In this document: piece after piece, positions 7,445-15,635 of the stretch
How the letters are laid out: every line of letters begins with the position of its first letter
Numbering within the stretch: the stretch's first letter is position 1
Assembly: GCA_017557405.1 (NCBI GenBank)
Contig: JAFYYV010000009.1
Span: 62,001 to 126,000, forward strand
DNA: 64,000 bases
Source: Prevotella sp.
Lineage (GTDB): Bacteria > Bacteroidota > Bacteroidia > Bacteroidales > Bacteroidaceae
Direction of reading: 5' to 3'
The notes under the pieces: generated by a model
Seen by the model: only the letters and a program-made list of their open reading frames with translations
Told to the model about the DNA's origin: nothing
The model's database searches: none
Made by a program: the position numbers and the translations under genes

Positions 7445-8551
7445 TTACCACCAATTCATAATTGGCCGCAGGAACGCAATGAGTTCGGCGGCCATTTTTT
7501 GTTGCTGCCAATAGCTGGGATGCCACGATGCACCATAGCCCAGATCTCCCCGTTGGAAAGAGAAGTCGAAACGATAGACCTCTGTATCGCCAGCCTTGTG
7601 GGTGTCTTGGCAGATGGCATCGAGCACCTTGCGCTGTTCAGCCGACTCTTTCTCACCCAGCATAGGACCCGTGCAGAGCACAATCTTCGCGTTTGGGTAA
7701 TGACCACGCACCGTCTTTAGGAAGTCGCGATAGTTCTTCTCGAAGAGTTTGATGTCGAAGTTGGGCGTCGAGAGGTCGTTCGTTCCCAGGTTGATGCAAA
7801 CCAATTGAGGCTGCCAGCGGCTGAAGTCCCAACGTTCCGAATGGTCGTTGAACAACGTGTATTCATATTGCCACGGCATGTTGTCCTTGTTGCCTGTCCT
7901 GGGACCGTTGTAGTTGCGATAGATGCCAATGCCGCTACGTGCGATGGCGGTGTGTTGAGCGCCTAAGGCCTTTGCCGTGATGGTGGCATAGGTATAATAA
8001 TGATTCTCCGTCTCGTCCTCGAAGGGAGCCTCCTTCTTCGTGCTTTCCACGCCATAACCGCACGTGATGCTGTTTCCAATGAACTCAATCTTGCGTCCCG
8101 ATTGGGTAGGAGGAGTTGTCAGCGTACAACCCTCGTCGAGCAGGAATCCCCAGAACTCAGGGTGGCGGAACAATCCCTCGATGCAATACATCAGCTTCAC
8201 CGTGTGGCGGCCAGGTGTGAGGGCTGTGGCCAATGTAACCACCGAGTCGCGAGGAGCGTTGAACGACACCTTGAAAGCCTCGCCACCATCAATCTGAGCC
8301 ATGAAATAGCCTGTCTCAGGACGAGCCAACATCTTCAGCGACGTACCTTCGAAGGCGGCGATGATCTGTGTGCCAGGGAAGTTGAAGCGTGGTCGCTCAG
8401 GATTTGCAAAACTCACGCGCCCCACGTATTGGATGTTCTTATCTGTAGGACTCACAAAGCTACCCTTCAGCGGCAGCGTCTGTGCTTGTAGCGACATGGT
8501 CAGCAGCATGGCCACCATAGCCGAGAATAATCTTGATTTCATCATTGTCAA
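7445..8551 (-). CDS. SGNH-type carbohydrate esterase, CE2-like
   Basis: A 368-residue secreted protein with a signal peptide (about 1-23, ending SLQA) and an N-terminal beta domain (about 25-145). An SGNH hydrolase domain follows: nucleophile Ser161 in GNSITCGYG, the block III motif GTND at 256-259, and the catalytic His in SWHPSYWQQ near 346. The two-domain layout matches family CE2 acetyl esterases, which remove acetyl groups from xylan or glucomannan. It probably acts in the periplasm or at the surface on plant polysaccharide. It stands alone, convergent with the DUF58 gene and divergent from the aquaporin gene. M4 is an alternative start. Confidence 0.85.
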   Translation of the reverse strand: MTMMKSRLFSAMVAMLLTMSLQAQTLPLKGSFVSPTDKNIQYVGRVSFANPERPRFNFPGTQIIAAFEGTSLKMLARPETGYFMAQIDGGEAFKVSFNAPRDSVVTLATALTPGRHTVKLMYCIEGLFRHPEFWGFLLDEGCTLTTPPTQSGRKIEFIGNSITCGYGVESTKKEAPFEDETENHYYTYATITAKALGAQHTAIARSGIGIYRNYNGPRTGNKDNMPWQYEYTLFNDHSERWDFSRWQPQLVCINLGTNDLSTPNFDIKLFEKNYRDFLKTVRGHYPNAKIVLCTGPMLGEKESAEQRKVLDAICQDTHKAGDTEVYRFDFSFQRGDLGYGASWHPSYWQQQKMAAELIAFLRPIMNWW

Positions 8552-8586
8552 TGGTTTTTAGCGAAGTCAGTATGTCTTCTTCTTTG

Positions 8587-8594
8587 CAAAGATA
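8587..8594 (-). promoter_or_regulatory. -7 element for the CE2-like esterase gene
   Basis: The minus strand reads TATCTTTG 36 bp upstream of the esterase start. No convincing -33 TTG is found at the usual distance, so the call rests on the -7 element alone. Confidence 0.45.
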
Positions 8595-8616
8595 TAACAA
8601 ATTTTTGCTTAAAAAG

Positions 8617-8647
8617 TTGTGATTGTCAGAATTTTTACTTATTTTTG
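8617..8647 (+). promoter_or_regulatory. Promoter of the aquaporin gene
   Basis: TTG at 8617-8619, a 20-bp spacer and TATTTTTG at 8640-8647, an excellent fit to the Bacteroidetes primary promoter. It leaves a leader of roughly 30 nt before the ATG at 8683. Confidence 0.75.
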
Positions 8648-8682
8648 CGGAATATTGTTCACCTTTTTAATAATTTAAGCGT

Positions 8683-9363
8683 ATGAAAAAGTATTTAGCA
8701 GAATTGGTAGGCACATTTGTGCTTACGTTCCTTGGATGTGGTGCAGCAGTTGCACTGGGTTGCGGTTCAGACACCGCGTCAATCGTTGGTACAGCTTTCG
8801 CTTTCGGACTTTCGGTGGTCGCCATGGCCTACACCATCGGCGGCATCAGTGGTTGCCACATCAATCCCGCCATCACTCTTGGTGTTTTCCTCAAGGGAGG
8901 AATCTCAGCTAAAGACTGCGGCATGTACATGCTGTTCCAGGTCATCGGCGCCATTCTCGCAGCCGCCGTGCTCGCAGGTATCGTAGCCACCGACCCCAGC
9001 GCTGTCATCACGACCGCCACGGGTGCCAACGCATGCACATACGGCACTACCAACGGCCTTTTCGTTGAGATTGTGCTCACCTGCCTGTTCGTACTCGTAG
9101 TGCTTGGTGCCACATCGAAAACCAATGGTGCCACGAACAATTTCGCTGGTCTTGCCATCGGTTTGAGCCTCATCCTCATTCACCTTGTGGGCATTCACTT
9201 CACAGGAACCAGTGTGAACCCCGCTCGTTCCATCGGTCCCGCCCTCTTCGAAGGTGGTAAGGCATTGGCCGACCTCTGGGTATTCATCGTAGGTCCGCTG
9301 GTGGGTGGTGCTTTGGCCGCATTCATCTGGAAGGCCATTGAGCCTGCAGAGGAGAAAGAGTAA
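8683..9363 (+). CDS. aqpZ: Aquaporin (MIP family channel)
   Basis: A 226-residue channel with six membrane segments and the two NPA half-helix motifs: HINPAITLG near 60-68 and SVNPARSIGPAL near 175-186. The Arg after the second NPA is the selectivity-filter residue, and the His in LVGIHFTGTSVNP favours a water-specific AqpZ type over a glycerol facilitator. Role: passive water movement and osmotic adjustment at the inner membrane. Its own promoter lies at 8617-8647. It is followed by a repeat element that can fold and may end the transcript. Confidence 0.92.
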   Translation: MKKYLAELVGTFVLTFLGCGAAVALGCGSDTASIVGTAFAFGLSVVAMAYTIGGISGCHINPAITLGVFLKGGISAKDCGMYMLFQVIGAILAAAVLAGIVATDPSAVITTATGANACTYGTTNGLFVEIVLTCLFVLVVLGATSKTNGATNNFAGLAIGLSLILIHLVGIHFTGTSVNPARSIGPALFEGGKALADLWVFIVGPLVGGALAAFIWKAIEPAEEKE

Positions 9364-9369
9364 TCTTTT

Positions 9370-9541
9370 TGAAAGGGTATAAAGAGCCTAAAGAGGAGTG
9401 GAAGGTTTAAAGGGACATTTGCCTTTCCACTCCTTTTCCCTTATCTCTTTATCCAAGTCTATTGTCCTTTTAAACCCTTTCACTCCCCTATATACACTTT
9501 ACGCCCTCATTATAATTTTATAATTATTTAATTTTATAATT
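9370..9541. repeat. Dispersed intergenic repeat, copy 1, with inverted arms
   Basis: The gap between the aquaporin and permease genes shares long near-identical blocks with 21305-21437. One block covers GGAGTGGAAGG, TTTAAAGGGACATTTG and flanks; the other covers CACTCC-CT-TATACACTTTA followed by AT-rich DNA. Within copy 1 the left arm (9395-9419) is nearly the reverse complement of 9461-9486, so the transcript can form a stem of about 25 bp. The left arm also pairs with the CTTTCCACTCC at 9423-9433 as a shorter alternative. Confidence 0.7.
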
Positions 9542-9546
9542 ATACT

Positions 9547-10749
9547 TTGAACACAAAACTGACCGATAGGCGATACGTGGTGCCTTTCATTCTCATTACC
9601 ACGTTGTTCTTCCTTTGGGGCTTCTCGCGCGCCATCCTTGACGTGCTGAACAAGCATTTCCAGAACTCGATGGACATCTCCATCACGCAGTCGTCGCTCA
9701 TCCAAGTGACCACCTACGTCAGTTATTTCCTGTTGGCCATTCCTGCCGGCCTCTTCATCAATCGTTGGGGCTATCGCAAAGGAGTCGTGGCTGGATTGCT
9801 GTTGTTCGGCGTGGGTGCCTTGATGTTCATTCCAGCCGCAGAGTGGGGTACATTCAATCCCTATCTCTTCGCTTTGTTTGTCATAGGTTGCGGACTCGTG
9901 TTCCTCGAGGTGGCCGCCAACCCCTATGTGACCGAGCTGGGAGCCCGCGAGACAGCCACCAGTCGACTCAACTTCTCGCAGTCGTTCAATGGTTTGGGTT
10001 CGCTCTTCGCCACGTTTGCCGTAGGGCAGTTCCTCTTTCGAGGCTCCGAGGAGAGTGGCAACGTCTCCTTACCCTACACCATCTTGGGCATCGTAGTGCT
10101 CGCTATCGCCGTGGTGTTCTCGCGTGTGAACCTGCCCGAGATCAAACACGACGACGCGACCGAGGATGAAGGAGGTCTTCAGAAGCTGGGGCAGTTGTGG
10201 AGCCACAAAATGTTCGTCTTCGGACTCTTCGCCTTGCTCGCCTACGAGGTGGCCGAGATCTCCATCAACAGCTATTTCATCAACTTCGTCACGGGCTTGG
10301 GTTGGATGTCCGACCGCACAGCCTCCGTGGTGCTCACGTGCGCCTTGGCGTTCTTCATGGTTGGACGTTTCGTGGGTTCGTGGATCATGCGCCGTGTTGA
10401 GGCCAGCCGCATGCTGCTCATCTGTGGCGTGGGCACGGTGGTCTGCACGTTGTTCGTCCTGTGCAATCTGGGATGGCTCTCCATGGGCGCCCTGATGTGC
10501 AACTATCTCTTCGAAGCCATCATGTTCCCCACCATCTTCTCGCTCGCCCTGCGTGGGCTGGGAGGACTCACCAAGAGTGCCTCGTCGCTTCTGATGATGA
10601 CGCCTGTGGGAGGCTGTGGCTTCATGCTCATGGGCTTGATGGCCGATAGCACAGACAACCTGGTCATCCCCTTCATCATCCCCTTGCTGGGCTACATCGT
10701 GGTGGCACTCTACGCATGGCGGATGACACAAAAAACGACCGTCGAATGA
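9547..10749 (+). CDS. FucP/GluP-type sugar:proton symporter (MFS)
   Basis: A 400-residue major facilitator protein with about 12 membrane segments. It begins near the family signature PFILITTLFFLWGFSRAILDVLNKHFQ region, which places it in the fucose/glucose/galactose permease family. EVAANPYVTELG and SLFNGLGS-like stretches in helices 4-5 also fit. The only plausible start is a TTG at 9547, since the conserved N-terminus begins ten residues later and there is no upstream ATG in frame. The substrate cannot be read from the sequence; glucose, galactose or fucose are candidates. A very strong terminator follows. Confidence 0.88.
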   Translation: MNTKLTDRRYVVPFILITTLFFLWGFSRAILDVLNKHFQNSMDISITQSSLIQVTTYVSYFLLAIPAGLFINRWGYRKGVVAGLLLFGVGALMFIPAAEWGTFNPYLFALFVIGCGLVFLEVAANPYVTELGARETATSRLNFSQSFNGLGSLFATFAVGQFLFRGSEESGNVSLPYTILGIVVLAIAVVFSRVNLPEIKHDDATEDEGGLQKLGQLWSHKMFVFGLFALLAYEVAEISINSYFINFVTGLGWMSDRTASVVLTCALAFFMVGRFVGSWIMRRVEASRMLLICGVGTVVCTLFVLCNLGWLSMGALMCNYLFEAIMFPTIFSLALRGLGGLTKSASSLLMMTPVGGCGFMLMGLMADSTDNLVIPFIIPLLGYIVVALYAWRMTQKTTVE

Positions 10750-10770
10750 TTCAAAAACCATAGCGGGAAG

Positions 10771-10816
10771 TCGGGCTTTTGTAAAGTGCATTTTACAAAA
10801 GTCCGATTTCTTTTTC
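10771..10816 (+). terminator. Intrinsic terminator after the sugar permease
   Basis: A 15-bp stem with one G-T pair: TCGGGCTTTTGTAAA (10771-10785) against TTTACAAAAGTCCGA (10792-10806), with a 6-nt loop. A T-rich run (TTTCTTTTTC) follows. Confidence 0.88.
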
Positions 10817-10876
10817 ATATTGTTCGCGATTTAAGTTTTTTTGTAACAATCTGTTGTGAAAAATGGCCATAAACTT

Positions 10877-10907
10877 TTTGTGTTGCCAAAAGAAAGTGGT
10901 AATTTTG
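10877..10907 (+). promoter_or_regulatory. Promoter of the aldolase gene
   Basis: TTTG at 10877-10880, a 19-bp spacer and TAATTTTG at 10900-10907. It leaves a leader of about 60 nt before the ATG at 10973. Confidence 0.75.
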
Positions 10908-10972
10908 CATTCGCAAACGAGATTTTGCATTTGCGTCAGCATATTAGTTAATCAATTATAACACAAATTATT

Positions 10973-11977
10973 ATGGTAAGTTACAAGACATTAGGTTTGG
11001 TGAACACGCGCGATATGTTCGCTCGTGCCATCAATGGCGGTTATGCCATTCCTGCGTTCAATTTCAACAACATGGAGCAATTGCAGGCCATCATCAAGGC
11101 CAGCTCCGACCTCAAGAGCCCTGTCATCCTTCAGGTTTCGGCTGGTGCACGCAAGTATGCCAACCAGACTCTGCTGCAGTACATGGCACAGGGTGCTGTG
11201 GAATATGCCAAGGAGTTGGGTTGCGCTCATCCTGAGATCGCCCTCCACCTCGACCACGGTGCAAACTTCGAGATTTGCAAGAGCTGTGTCGACATGGGCT
11301 TCTCTTCTGTGATGATCGATGGTAGCTCGCTGCCTTACGAGGAGAACGTCGCTCTGACCAAGAAGGTCGTTGAGTATGCTCATCAGTTCGATGTCACAGT
11401 CGAAGGTGAGCTTGGTGTGCTCGCAGGTGTTGAGGACGAGGTTGTTGCAGCCGAGTCTCACTACACAAAGCCCGAGGAGGTCATCGACTTCGTCGGCCGC
11501 ACAGGTGTTGACTCTCTCGCCATCTCCATCGGTACCTCTCACGGTGCCTACAAGTTCACTCCCGAGCAGTGCACACGCGACCCGAAGACCGGTAAGCTCG
11601 TGCCCCCGCCATTGGCATTCGACGTGCTCGACGCCATTATGGTGAAACTGCCTGGCTTCCCCATCGTGCTCCACGGTTCGTCAAGCGTTCCCCAGGAGTA
11701 TGTTGACATCATCAACGAATATGGTGGCAAACTGCCCGACGCTGTGGGTATCCCCGAGGAGCAGCTCCGCAAGGCCTCTAAGAGCGCCGTCTGCAAGATC
11801 AACATCGACTCCGACTCTCGTCTGGCCTTCACCGCCGCCGTCCGCAAGACGCTCGCTGAGAAGCCCGGTGAGTTCGACCCCCGCAAGTACTGTGGTCCCG
11901 CTCGCGACGAGATGGAGAAAATGTACAAGCACAAGATCACAGACGTGCTGGGCTCTGACAACAAGCTGGCCGAGTAA
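10973..11977 (+). CDS. fba: Class II fructose-bisphosphate aldolase
   Basis: A 334-residue zinc-dependent aldolase that splits fructose 1,6-bisphosphate into glyceraldehyde 3-phosphate and dihydroxyacetone phosphate in glycolysis, and the reverse in gluconeogenesis. The N-terminus has AIPAFNFNNMEQLQAI. The zinc/catalytic region is LHLDHGANFEICK (about 97-109), then SVMIDGSSLP, the second-half metal His in SIGTSHGAYKF, and LHGSSSVP (about 228-235). Codon use is strongly biased, as expected for a highly expressed gene. Single gene with its own promoter and terminator. Confidence 0.97.
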   Translation: MVSYKTLGLVNTRDMFARAINGGYAIPAFNFNNMEQLQAIIKASSDLKSPVILQVSAGARKYANQTLLQYMAQGAVEYAKELGCAHPEIALHLDHGANFEICKSCVDMGFSSVMIDGSSLPYEENVALTKKVVEYAHQFDVTVEGELGVLAGVEDEVVAAESHYTKPEEVIDFVGRTGVDSLAISIGTSHGAYKFTPEQCTRDPKTGKLVPPPLAFDVLDAIMVKLPGFPIVLHGSSSVPQEYVDIINEYGGKLPDAVGIPEEQLRKASKSAVCKINIDSDSRLAFTAAVRKTLAEKPGEFDPRKYCGPARDEMEKMYKHKITDVLGSDNKLAE

Positions 11978-12042
11978 TCCAAGTGATTGCTGAATGGGTG
12001 TTGGCTTTTTTTAGGTGTTTGCCATCACCTGCAAAATAATAA

Positions 12043-12080
12043 GACGGGAACTACACAACGTGGTTCCCGTTCTTTTTTTG
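12043..12080 (+). terminator. Intrinsic terminator after fba
   Basis: Stem ACGGGAAC (12044-12051) with GTTCCCGT (12063-12070), an 11-nt loop and a T tract at 12072-12079. A smaller hairpin, AGGTG...CACCT, lies at 12013-12030. Confidence 0.85.
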
Positions 12081-12256
12081 TCATCGTTCGACCAAACATG
12101 CAACATCTCAAAAGCAAATACAAGAAAGTGTGAAAAAGAATGAAAAAACATGACAATTTTCTGTCGACTTTTCCGTTCAATCTAGAGAAGAAAATGGAGT
12201 GAGAAAACGACTTTTTTGCTCCTATTTTCTCATTTTCCGCATACGAAATTGTCACA
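12081..12256. other. AT-rich intergenic DNA, nothing identified
   Basis: Between the fba terminator and the 22-bp array I see no coding frame with plausible composition, no promoter and no clear hairpin. The stretch is rich in A/T runs. Confidence 0.5.
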
Positions 12257-12388
12257 TGTGGCATCTATGCCGCTCATAGTTATGCTTTGACCCGCTCACT
12301 TGTGGCATCTGACGCCCTCAAAGCATAGCTATGACAAGCTCATTCCATACATTTGACTACCTCATTGCATAGCTTTGACAACGCTATA
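12257..12388. repeat. 22-bp tandem array A, 6 units without indels
   Basis: Six consecutive 22-bp units at 12257, 12279, 12301, 12323, 12345 and 12367. Each has a core like GCATAGCTTTGAC (variants TGTGGCATCTGAC, GTTATGCTTTGAC, GCATAGCTATGAC) and ends in an element like CTCATT or CTCACT. Units are contiguous with no spacers, so this is not CRISPR. The same unit forms arrays B (36637-36746) and C (48041-48150). It lies between a terminator and an orphan ATPase gene. Confidence 0.85.
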
Positions 12389-12603
12389 AAATGTAAAGAA
12401 AATGGAAGTCGCTGATACCTAATACTTTCCGAAAACGCTCAAAACTCGCGTATTTGCCCACGAGGAAGAATTTTTTCAAAACGTTGGCCTTCTCGAGGCA
12501 CCAAAATCTATAATTTTCTTTACAAAAGAGTGTTGTTGAGAAGTTTGGAACCATAAAGACTAAAGAGTAGTTTTGATGCATCATAATTAATAGAAATAAC
12601 AAA

Positions 12604-12655
12604 AGTGCACTAGAAATAGTGCGATTTTTCATATTTTTTGCACTCAATTTAGTGC
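12604..12655 (+). promoter_or_regulatory. Operator-like cluster of AGTGC/GCACT sites
   Basis: Upstream of the ATPase promoter the pentamer AGTGC or its complement occurs four times in 52 bp: the palindrome AGTGCACT (12604-12611), AGTGC (12618-12622), GCACT (12640-12644) and AGTGC (12651-12655). The last two form an inverted repeat spaced by 6 bp. In AT-rich DNA this clustering suggests a repressor or activator site. Confidence 0.5.
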
Positions 12656-12673
12656 AGTTATTGATTTTATTTG

Positions 12674-12681
12674 TATATTTG
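12674..12681 (+). promoter_or_regulatory. -7 element for the AAA ATPase gene
   Basis: TATATTTG matches TAnnTTTG, 39 bp upstream of the ATG at 12721. There is no good TTG at -33; the AGTGC site at 12651-12655 falls close to where it would be, which would suit a regulator that replaces the -33 contact. Confidence 0.55.
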
Positions 12682-12720
12682 CAGCCGAAAGTATACGAAA
12701 TAACGACATAATAACGGAAT

Positions 12721-13890
12721 ATGGAAAGATTACAAGCTACATTTGATAAACTATTGCGAGAGACAACCTCCACGTTTCATCGCTATATGTATGATCGCAT
12801 AGACTGGCAGGCACGAATAGTAGGAGTGCTAGGCCCTCGTGGAGTGGGTAAGACAACAATGCTGCTACAGTATATCAAGGAAAACTTGCCACGCAAAGAG
12901 ACATTATACGTGGTGGCTGAGGATCTGTATTTCTCGCAGCACTCGCTGATAGACTTGGCTGATGCCTTTGCCCGCACCGGTGGTAAACACTTGTTCATTG
13001 ACGAGATTCATAAATATAAAGGATGGTCACGAGAACTGAAACTCATCTACGACTACCACTCAGAGCTACATGTGGTTTTTACAGGTTCATCTGTGCTCGA
13101 CATCTCAAAAGGAGTAGCCGACCTGAGTCGACGTGTACTGACTTTTGAAATGCAAGGTCTTTCGTATCGTGAATATCTCCAGTTGTTCCATCAGATAGAA
13201 TTACCTTCCTACGACCTTCAACAGATTCTCTCTCAGCAGGTAAAGTTGCCTCAGGGCTTCTTGCCTCTACAACATTTCGCTGATTATCTCAAGCGAGGAT
13301 ATTATCCATTTAGGGATGATAACTTCGAACGTTACCTTATGCAAGTGGTGAACACCACGCTCGAAGTGGACATCGCACAATATGCCGACCTGACTCCTGC
13401 CACCATCAGAAAACTGAAACGATTGTTGGCCATCATCGCACAGGCAGCACCTTTCAAACCCAACTTCACTCAGATAGGAGGGCAACTGGAAGTGTCGCGC
13501 AACAATATTGCTGACTTGTGTGCTTGGCTGGAGAAAGCAGGGCTCATCGGACAACTTCGTGACAGTACTGGAGGCATTCAGGGGCTTGGGAAAGTGGATA
13601 AGGTTTATCTTGACAACACCAACCTTATATATGTCTTAGGCAACGAAAACACGGAGATAGGAACAATTCGTGAGACGTTCTTCTTCAATCAAATGAGAAT
13701 GACTCAAGACATCACCTCCTCTCGCATTTCTGATTTTCTCGTTCACGAGACATATACCTTCGAAGTTGGTGGCAAGAAGAAAAAACAGAAACAAATACAG
13801 AAAGCTGAGCAAGGTTATGTGGTGAAAGATGATATAGAGACGGGATACGGCAACATCATTCCACTCTGGATTTTCGGATTGTTGTATTGA
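12721..13890 (+). CDS. Orphan AAA ATPase (AAA_14/DUF4143-like)
   Basis: A 389-residue ATPase. Walker A is GPRGVGKTT (38-46) and Walker B is HLFIDEIHKYKGW (about 92-104), followed by the sensor stretch VVFTGSSVLDI. The C-terminal third looks like a winged-helix/nuclease-like region as in DUF4143-type proteins (ISRNNIADLCAWLEKAGLI-like helix-turn-helix, then KVYLDNTNLIYVL). Such proteins are common and scattered in Bacteroidetes; their function is unknown, with DNA-related or stress roles proposed. It stands alone behind a 22-bp array and an operator-like cluster, consistent with an acquired, separately regulated gene. Confidence 0.8.
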   Translation: MERLQATFDKLLRETTSTFHRYMYDRIDWQARIVGVLGPRGVGKTTMLLQYIKENLPRKETLYVVAEDLYFSQHSLIDLADAFARTGGKHLFIDEIHKYKGWSRELKLIYDYHSELHVVFTGSSVLDISKGVADLSRRVLTFEMQGLSYREYLQLFHQIELPSYDLQQILSQQVKLPQGFLPLQHFADYLKRGYYPFRDDNFERYLMQVVNTTLEVDIAQYADLTPATIRKLKRLLAIIAQAAPFKPNFTQIGGQLEVSRNNIADLCAWLEKAGLIGQLRDSTGGIQGLGKVDKVYLDNTNLIYVLGNENTEIGTIRETFFFNQMRMTQDITSSRISDFLVHETYTFEVGGKKKKQKQIQKAEQGYVVKDDIETGYGNIIPLWIFGLLY

Positions 13891-13924
13891 ATCAAAGAAT
13901 ATCATATATTGGCACATATAGCAC

Positions 13925-14500
13925 ATGGAACAAAAATTCAGCAATAACAACTTGGACCTCGAGATGTTGCGGGAGTTCTGCGAGCGTGAGGGCGAGGCGG
14001 TCGTTTATCGAAAGGGTGACCAACTGGAGCGTGAGGGCGACCCGGCACGTTGGCTCGCCTACGTGGAGAGCGGGTGCTTTAAGTATGTGAACTATGGCAT
14101 CAGCGATGATAGGGAACATATCACTTGGTTCTCGTTTGAGGGCGAGTTCGTAGTCGACTATCCCACATTCCTCTATGGCCGTCCTTCACAGACCACCATC
14201 GTGGCGATGATGCCCAGTCGTGTGCTGAGGGTCACGGGTCAGCAATTGGAGCAGTTCTTCGACCAAGACAAGGAAACGATGAAGTTGCGCGCCATCATTG
14301 CCGAGCACATCCTCTTCCAGTTCCGTTCGCGCTATCTCGACCTTCATCGTACCACAGCCCGCGAGCGCTATGAACTACTGATGCAGCGTTGCCAGGGCAT
14401 CGTTAAACTGCTCGACTTGCAGGACATTGCCTCGTTCCTCAACGTCCATCCCAACACCATCAGCAAGATACACCGCGACATCACGTTTGACGGCAAATAA
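13925..14500 (+). CDS. Crp/Fnr family transcriptional regulator
   Basis: A 191-residue regulator. A cyclic-nucleotide-binding-like beta-barrel (about 20-115) is joined by a dimerisation helix to a C-terminal helix-turn-helix (LQDIASFLNVHPNTISKIHRD, about 165-185). There are no Fnr-type N-terminal cysteine clusters. In this phylum such proteins often control neighbouring genes. The HExxH/TlpA cluster starts 135 nt downstream on the same strand behind a terminator, so it is a candidate target, but this is inference only. The start at 13925 gives the normal family length. Confidence 0.88.
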   Translation: MEQKFSNNNLDLEMLREFCEREGEAVVYRKGDQLEREGDPARWLAYVESGCFKYVNYGISDDREHITWFSFEGEFVVDYPTFLYGRPSQTTIVAMMPSRVLRVTGQQLEQFFDQDKETMKLRAIIAEHILFQFRSRYLDLHRTTARERYELLMQRCQGIVKLLDLQDIASFLNVHPNTISKIHRDITFDGK

Positions 14501-14522
14501 CAGGCAAAAAATAAGAAAAACT

Positions 14523-14587
14523 CTCAACCTAAGTTGAGACTTTCACCCTCGGCACTCGATTTTCGGGTTTGCCGAGGTTTTCTTTTA
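14523..14587 (+). terminator. Double hairpin terminator after the Crp/Fnr gene
   Basis: A small hairpin CTCAAC-CTAA-GTTGAG (14523-14538) is followed by the main stem CCTCGGCA (14547-14554) with TGCCGAGG (14570-14577). TTTTCTTTT follows it. Confidence 0.8.
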
Positions 14588-14635
14588 TGACTTTTTGTAA
14601 CTTCGCAGCACGAAACGTATAAAAAACAAAGAATT

Positions 14636-15631
14636 ATGAACAAGAAGGAAAGGTTTTGCGATGTTGATAACATCGTGGAATGGCGCCACATCATCACCGC
14701 ACTGCTCGCCCTCGTCGCTATGTCAGCCAATGCACTGGGTCTCAACAAGGATGTTGAGAGGCTGCGATACGTCTATGCCCTGAAAGCGGTCATCAACGAT
14801 AGCGTCTGGAGTGGATTTGCTGATAAGCAATATGACGTACCTCTACTATATTATGTTGATTCCTGTTGCTATGTGGTGAATCCCATGGAGAAGTTCTTGG
14901 CTAAGTATCCGTCAGTTTTGGTACACAGCGACAATGACATCCAGATTTACCAGACGAAGAAAGTCGATGATAAACTATTCCACATGCACGTAACCTTCAC
15001 AGATGAGGAAAGCGACATCGACTATCGTACACCCATCATGAGGTGCAGCAGTCTGGAGCAGACGAGCAGGACGATTCCAGATGTCACTTCAGTCAACGAA
15101 TGGGCTACGATGGTGATGCATGAGTATTTTCATGGTTTCCAGTTTAAGAACGATGGCTTTCTGGATATTTACGAAGCAATCACCGATGCACTCTTGCCAG
15201 ATACTCTTCCCACATTAGCCGCTCGTTTTGATTGGTACAGAGAAAGCATCACCCGGGAGAACGACTTGCTGCTAAAAGCAATTGATTCCAGTGATATTGA
15301 GGTGTCAAGAGCCTATATCCAGTCGTTTTTTATGTTGCGTGATGAGCGCAGGGAAAGGGTGAAAAAAGAATTGGGTATAGACATGGAAGCCTTGGAGCAG
15401 TTATATGAAACGATGGAAGGTTCCGCACGCTATATCGAATATTGTCTATATCGGCATTTTGGAGACTTCAACCTGTCCGATGCAAAATGGTTATACACTG
15501 TCGGCCGCAATTATTACTATGCCACGGGATTCAATCTCCTCCGCATATCAGACAAATTGGAGATTGATTATAAACACGGGATATTCAAAGACGTGTCAAC
15601 TGTTGAAAGGATTTTAAGAAATATATTATAA
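14636..15631 (+). CDS. Secreted protein with HExxH zincin-like motif, function unknown
   Basis: A 331-residue protein I do not recognise. After an odd 18-residue N-terminal extension comes a signal-peptide-like core (IITALLALVAMSANA, 20-34). The middle holds MHEYFHGFQF with His162, Glu163 and His166, a zinc-metallopeptidase HExxH motif. A later YETMEGSARYIEY stretch could supply a third ligand and the glutamates seen in some zincin-like families. The next gene starts 4 nt after its stop and encodes a TlpA-type thioredoxin, so the two are surely cotranscribed. The signal-peptide DNA (14689-14718) is nearly identical to that of the next gene. Confidence 0.75.
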   Translation: MNKKERFCDVDNIVEWRHIITALLALVAMSANALGLNKDVERLRYVYALKAVINDSVWSGFADKQYDVPLLYYVDSCCYVVNPMEKFLAKYPSVLVHSDNDIQIYQTKKVDDKLFHMHVTFTDEESDIDYRTPIMRCSSLEQTSRTIPDVTSVNEWATMVMHEYFHGFQFKNDGFLDIYEAITDALLPDTLPTLAARFDWYRESITRENDLLLKAIDSSDIEVSRAYIQSFFMLRDERRERVKKELGIDMEALEQLYETMEGSARYIEYCLYRHFGDFNLSDAKWLYTVGRNYYYATGFNLLRISDKLEIDYKHGIFKDVSTVERILRNIL

Positions 15632-15635
15632 AAAA

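Noticed and set aside
12257-12388. Possible CRISPR array (regular repeats)
   Set aside because: Units are contiguous and degenerate with no unique spacers, the period is only 22 bp, and no cas gene is in the window. The same holds for 36637-36746 and 48041-48150.
12384-12773. 129-codon minus-strand frame across the ATPase promoter
   Set aside because: It overlaps the promoter and first codons of a well-supported gene and is rich in Phe, Lys and Asn as expected of A/T-rich DNA. A stretch like KFFLVGKYASFERFRKVLG looks protein-like, so a decayed gene is possible, but I cannot support it.
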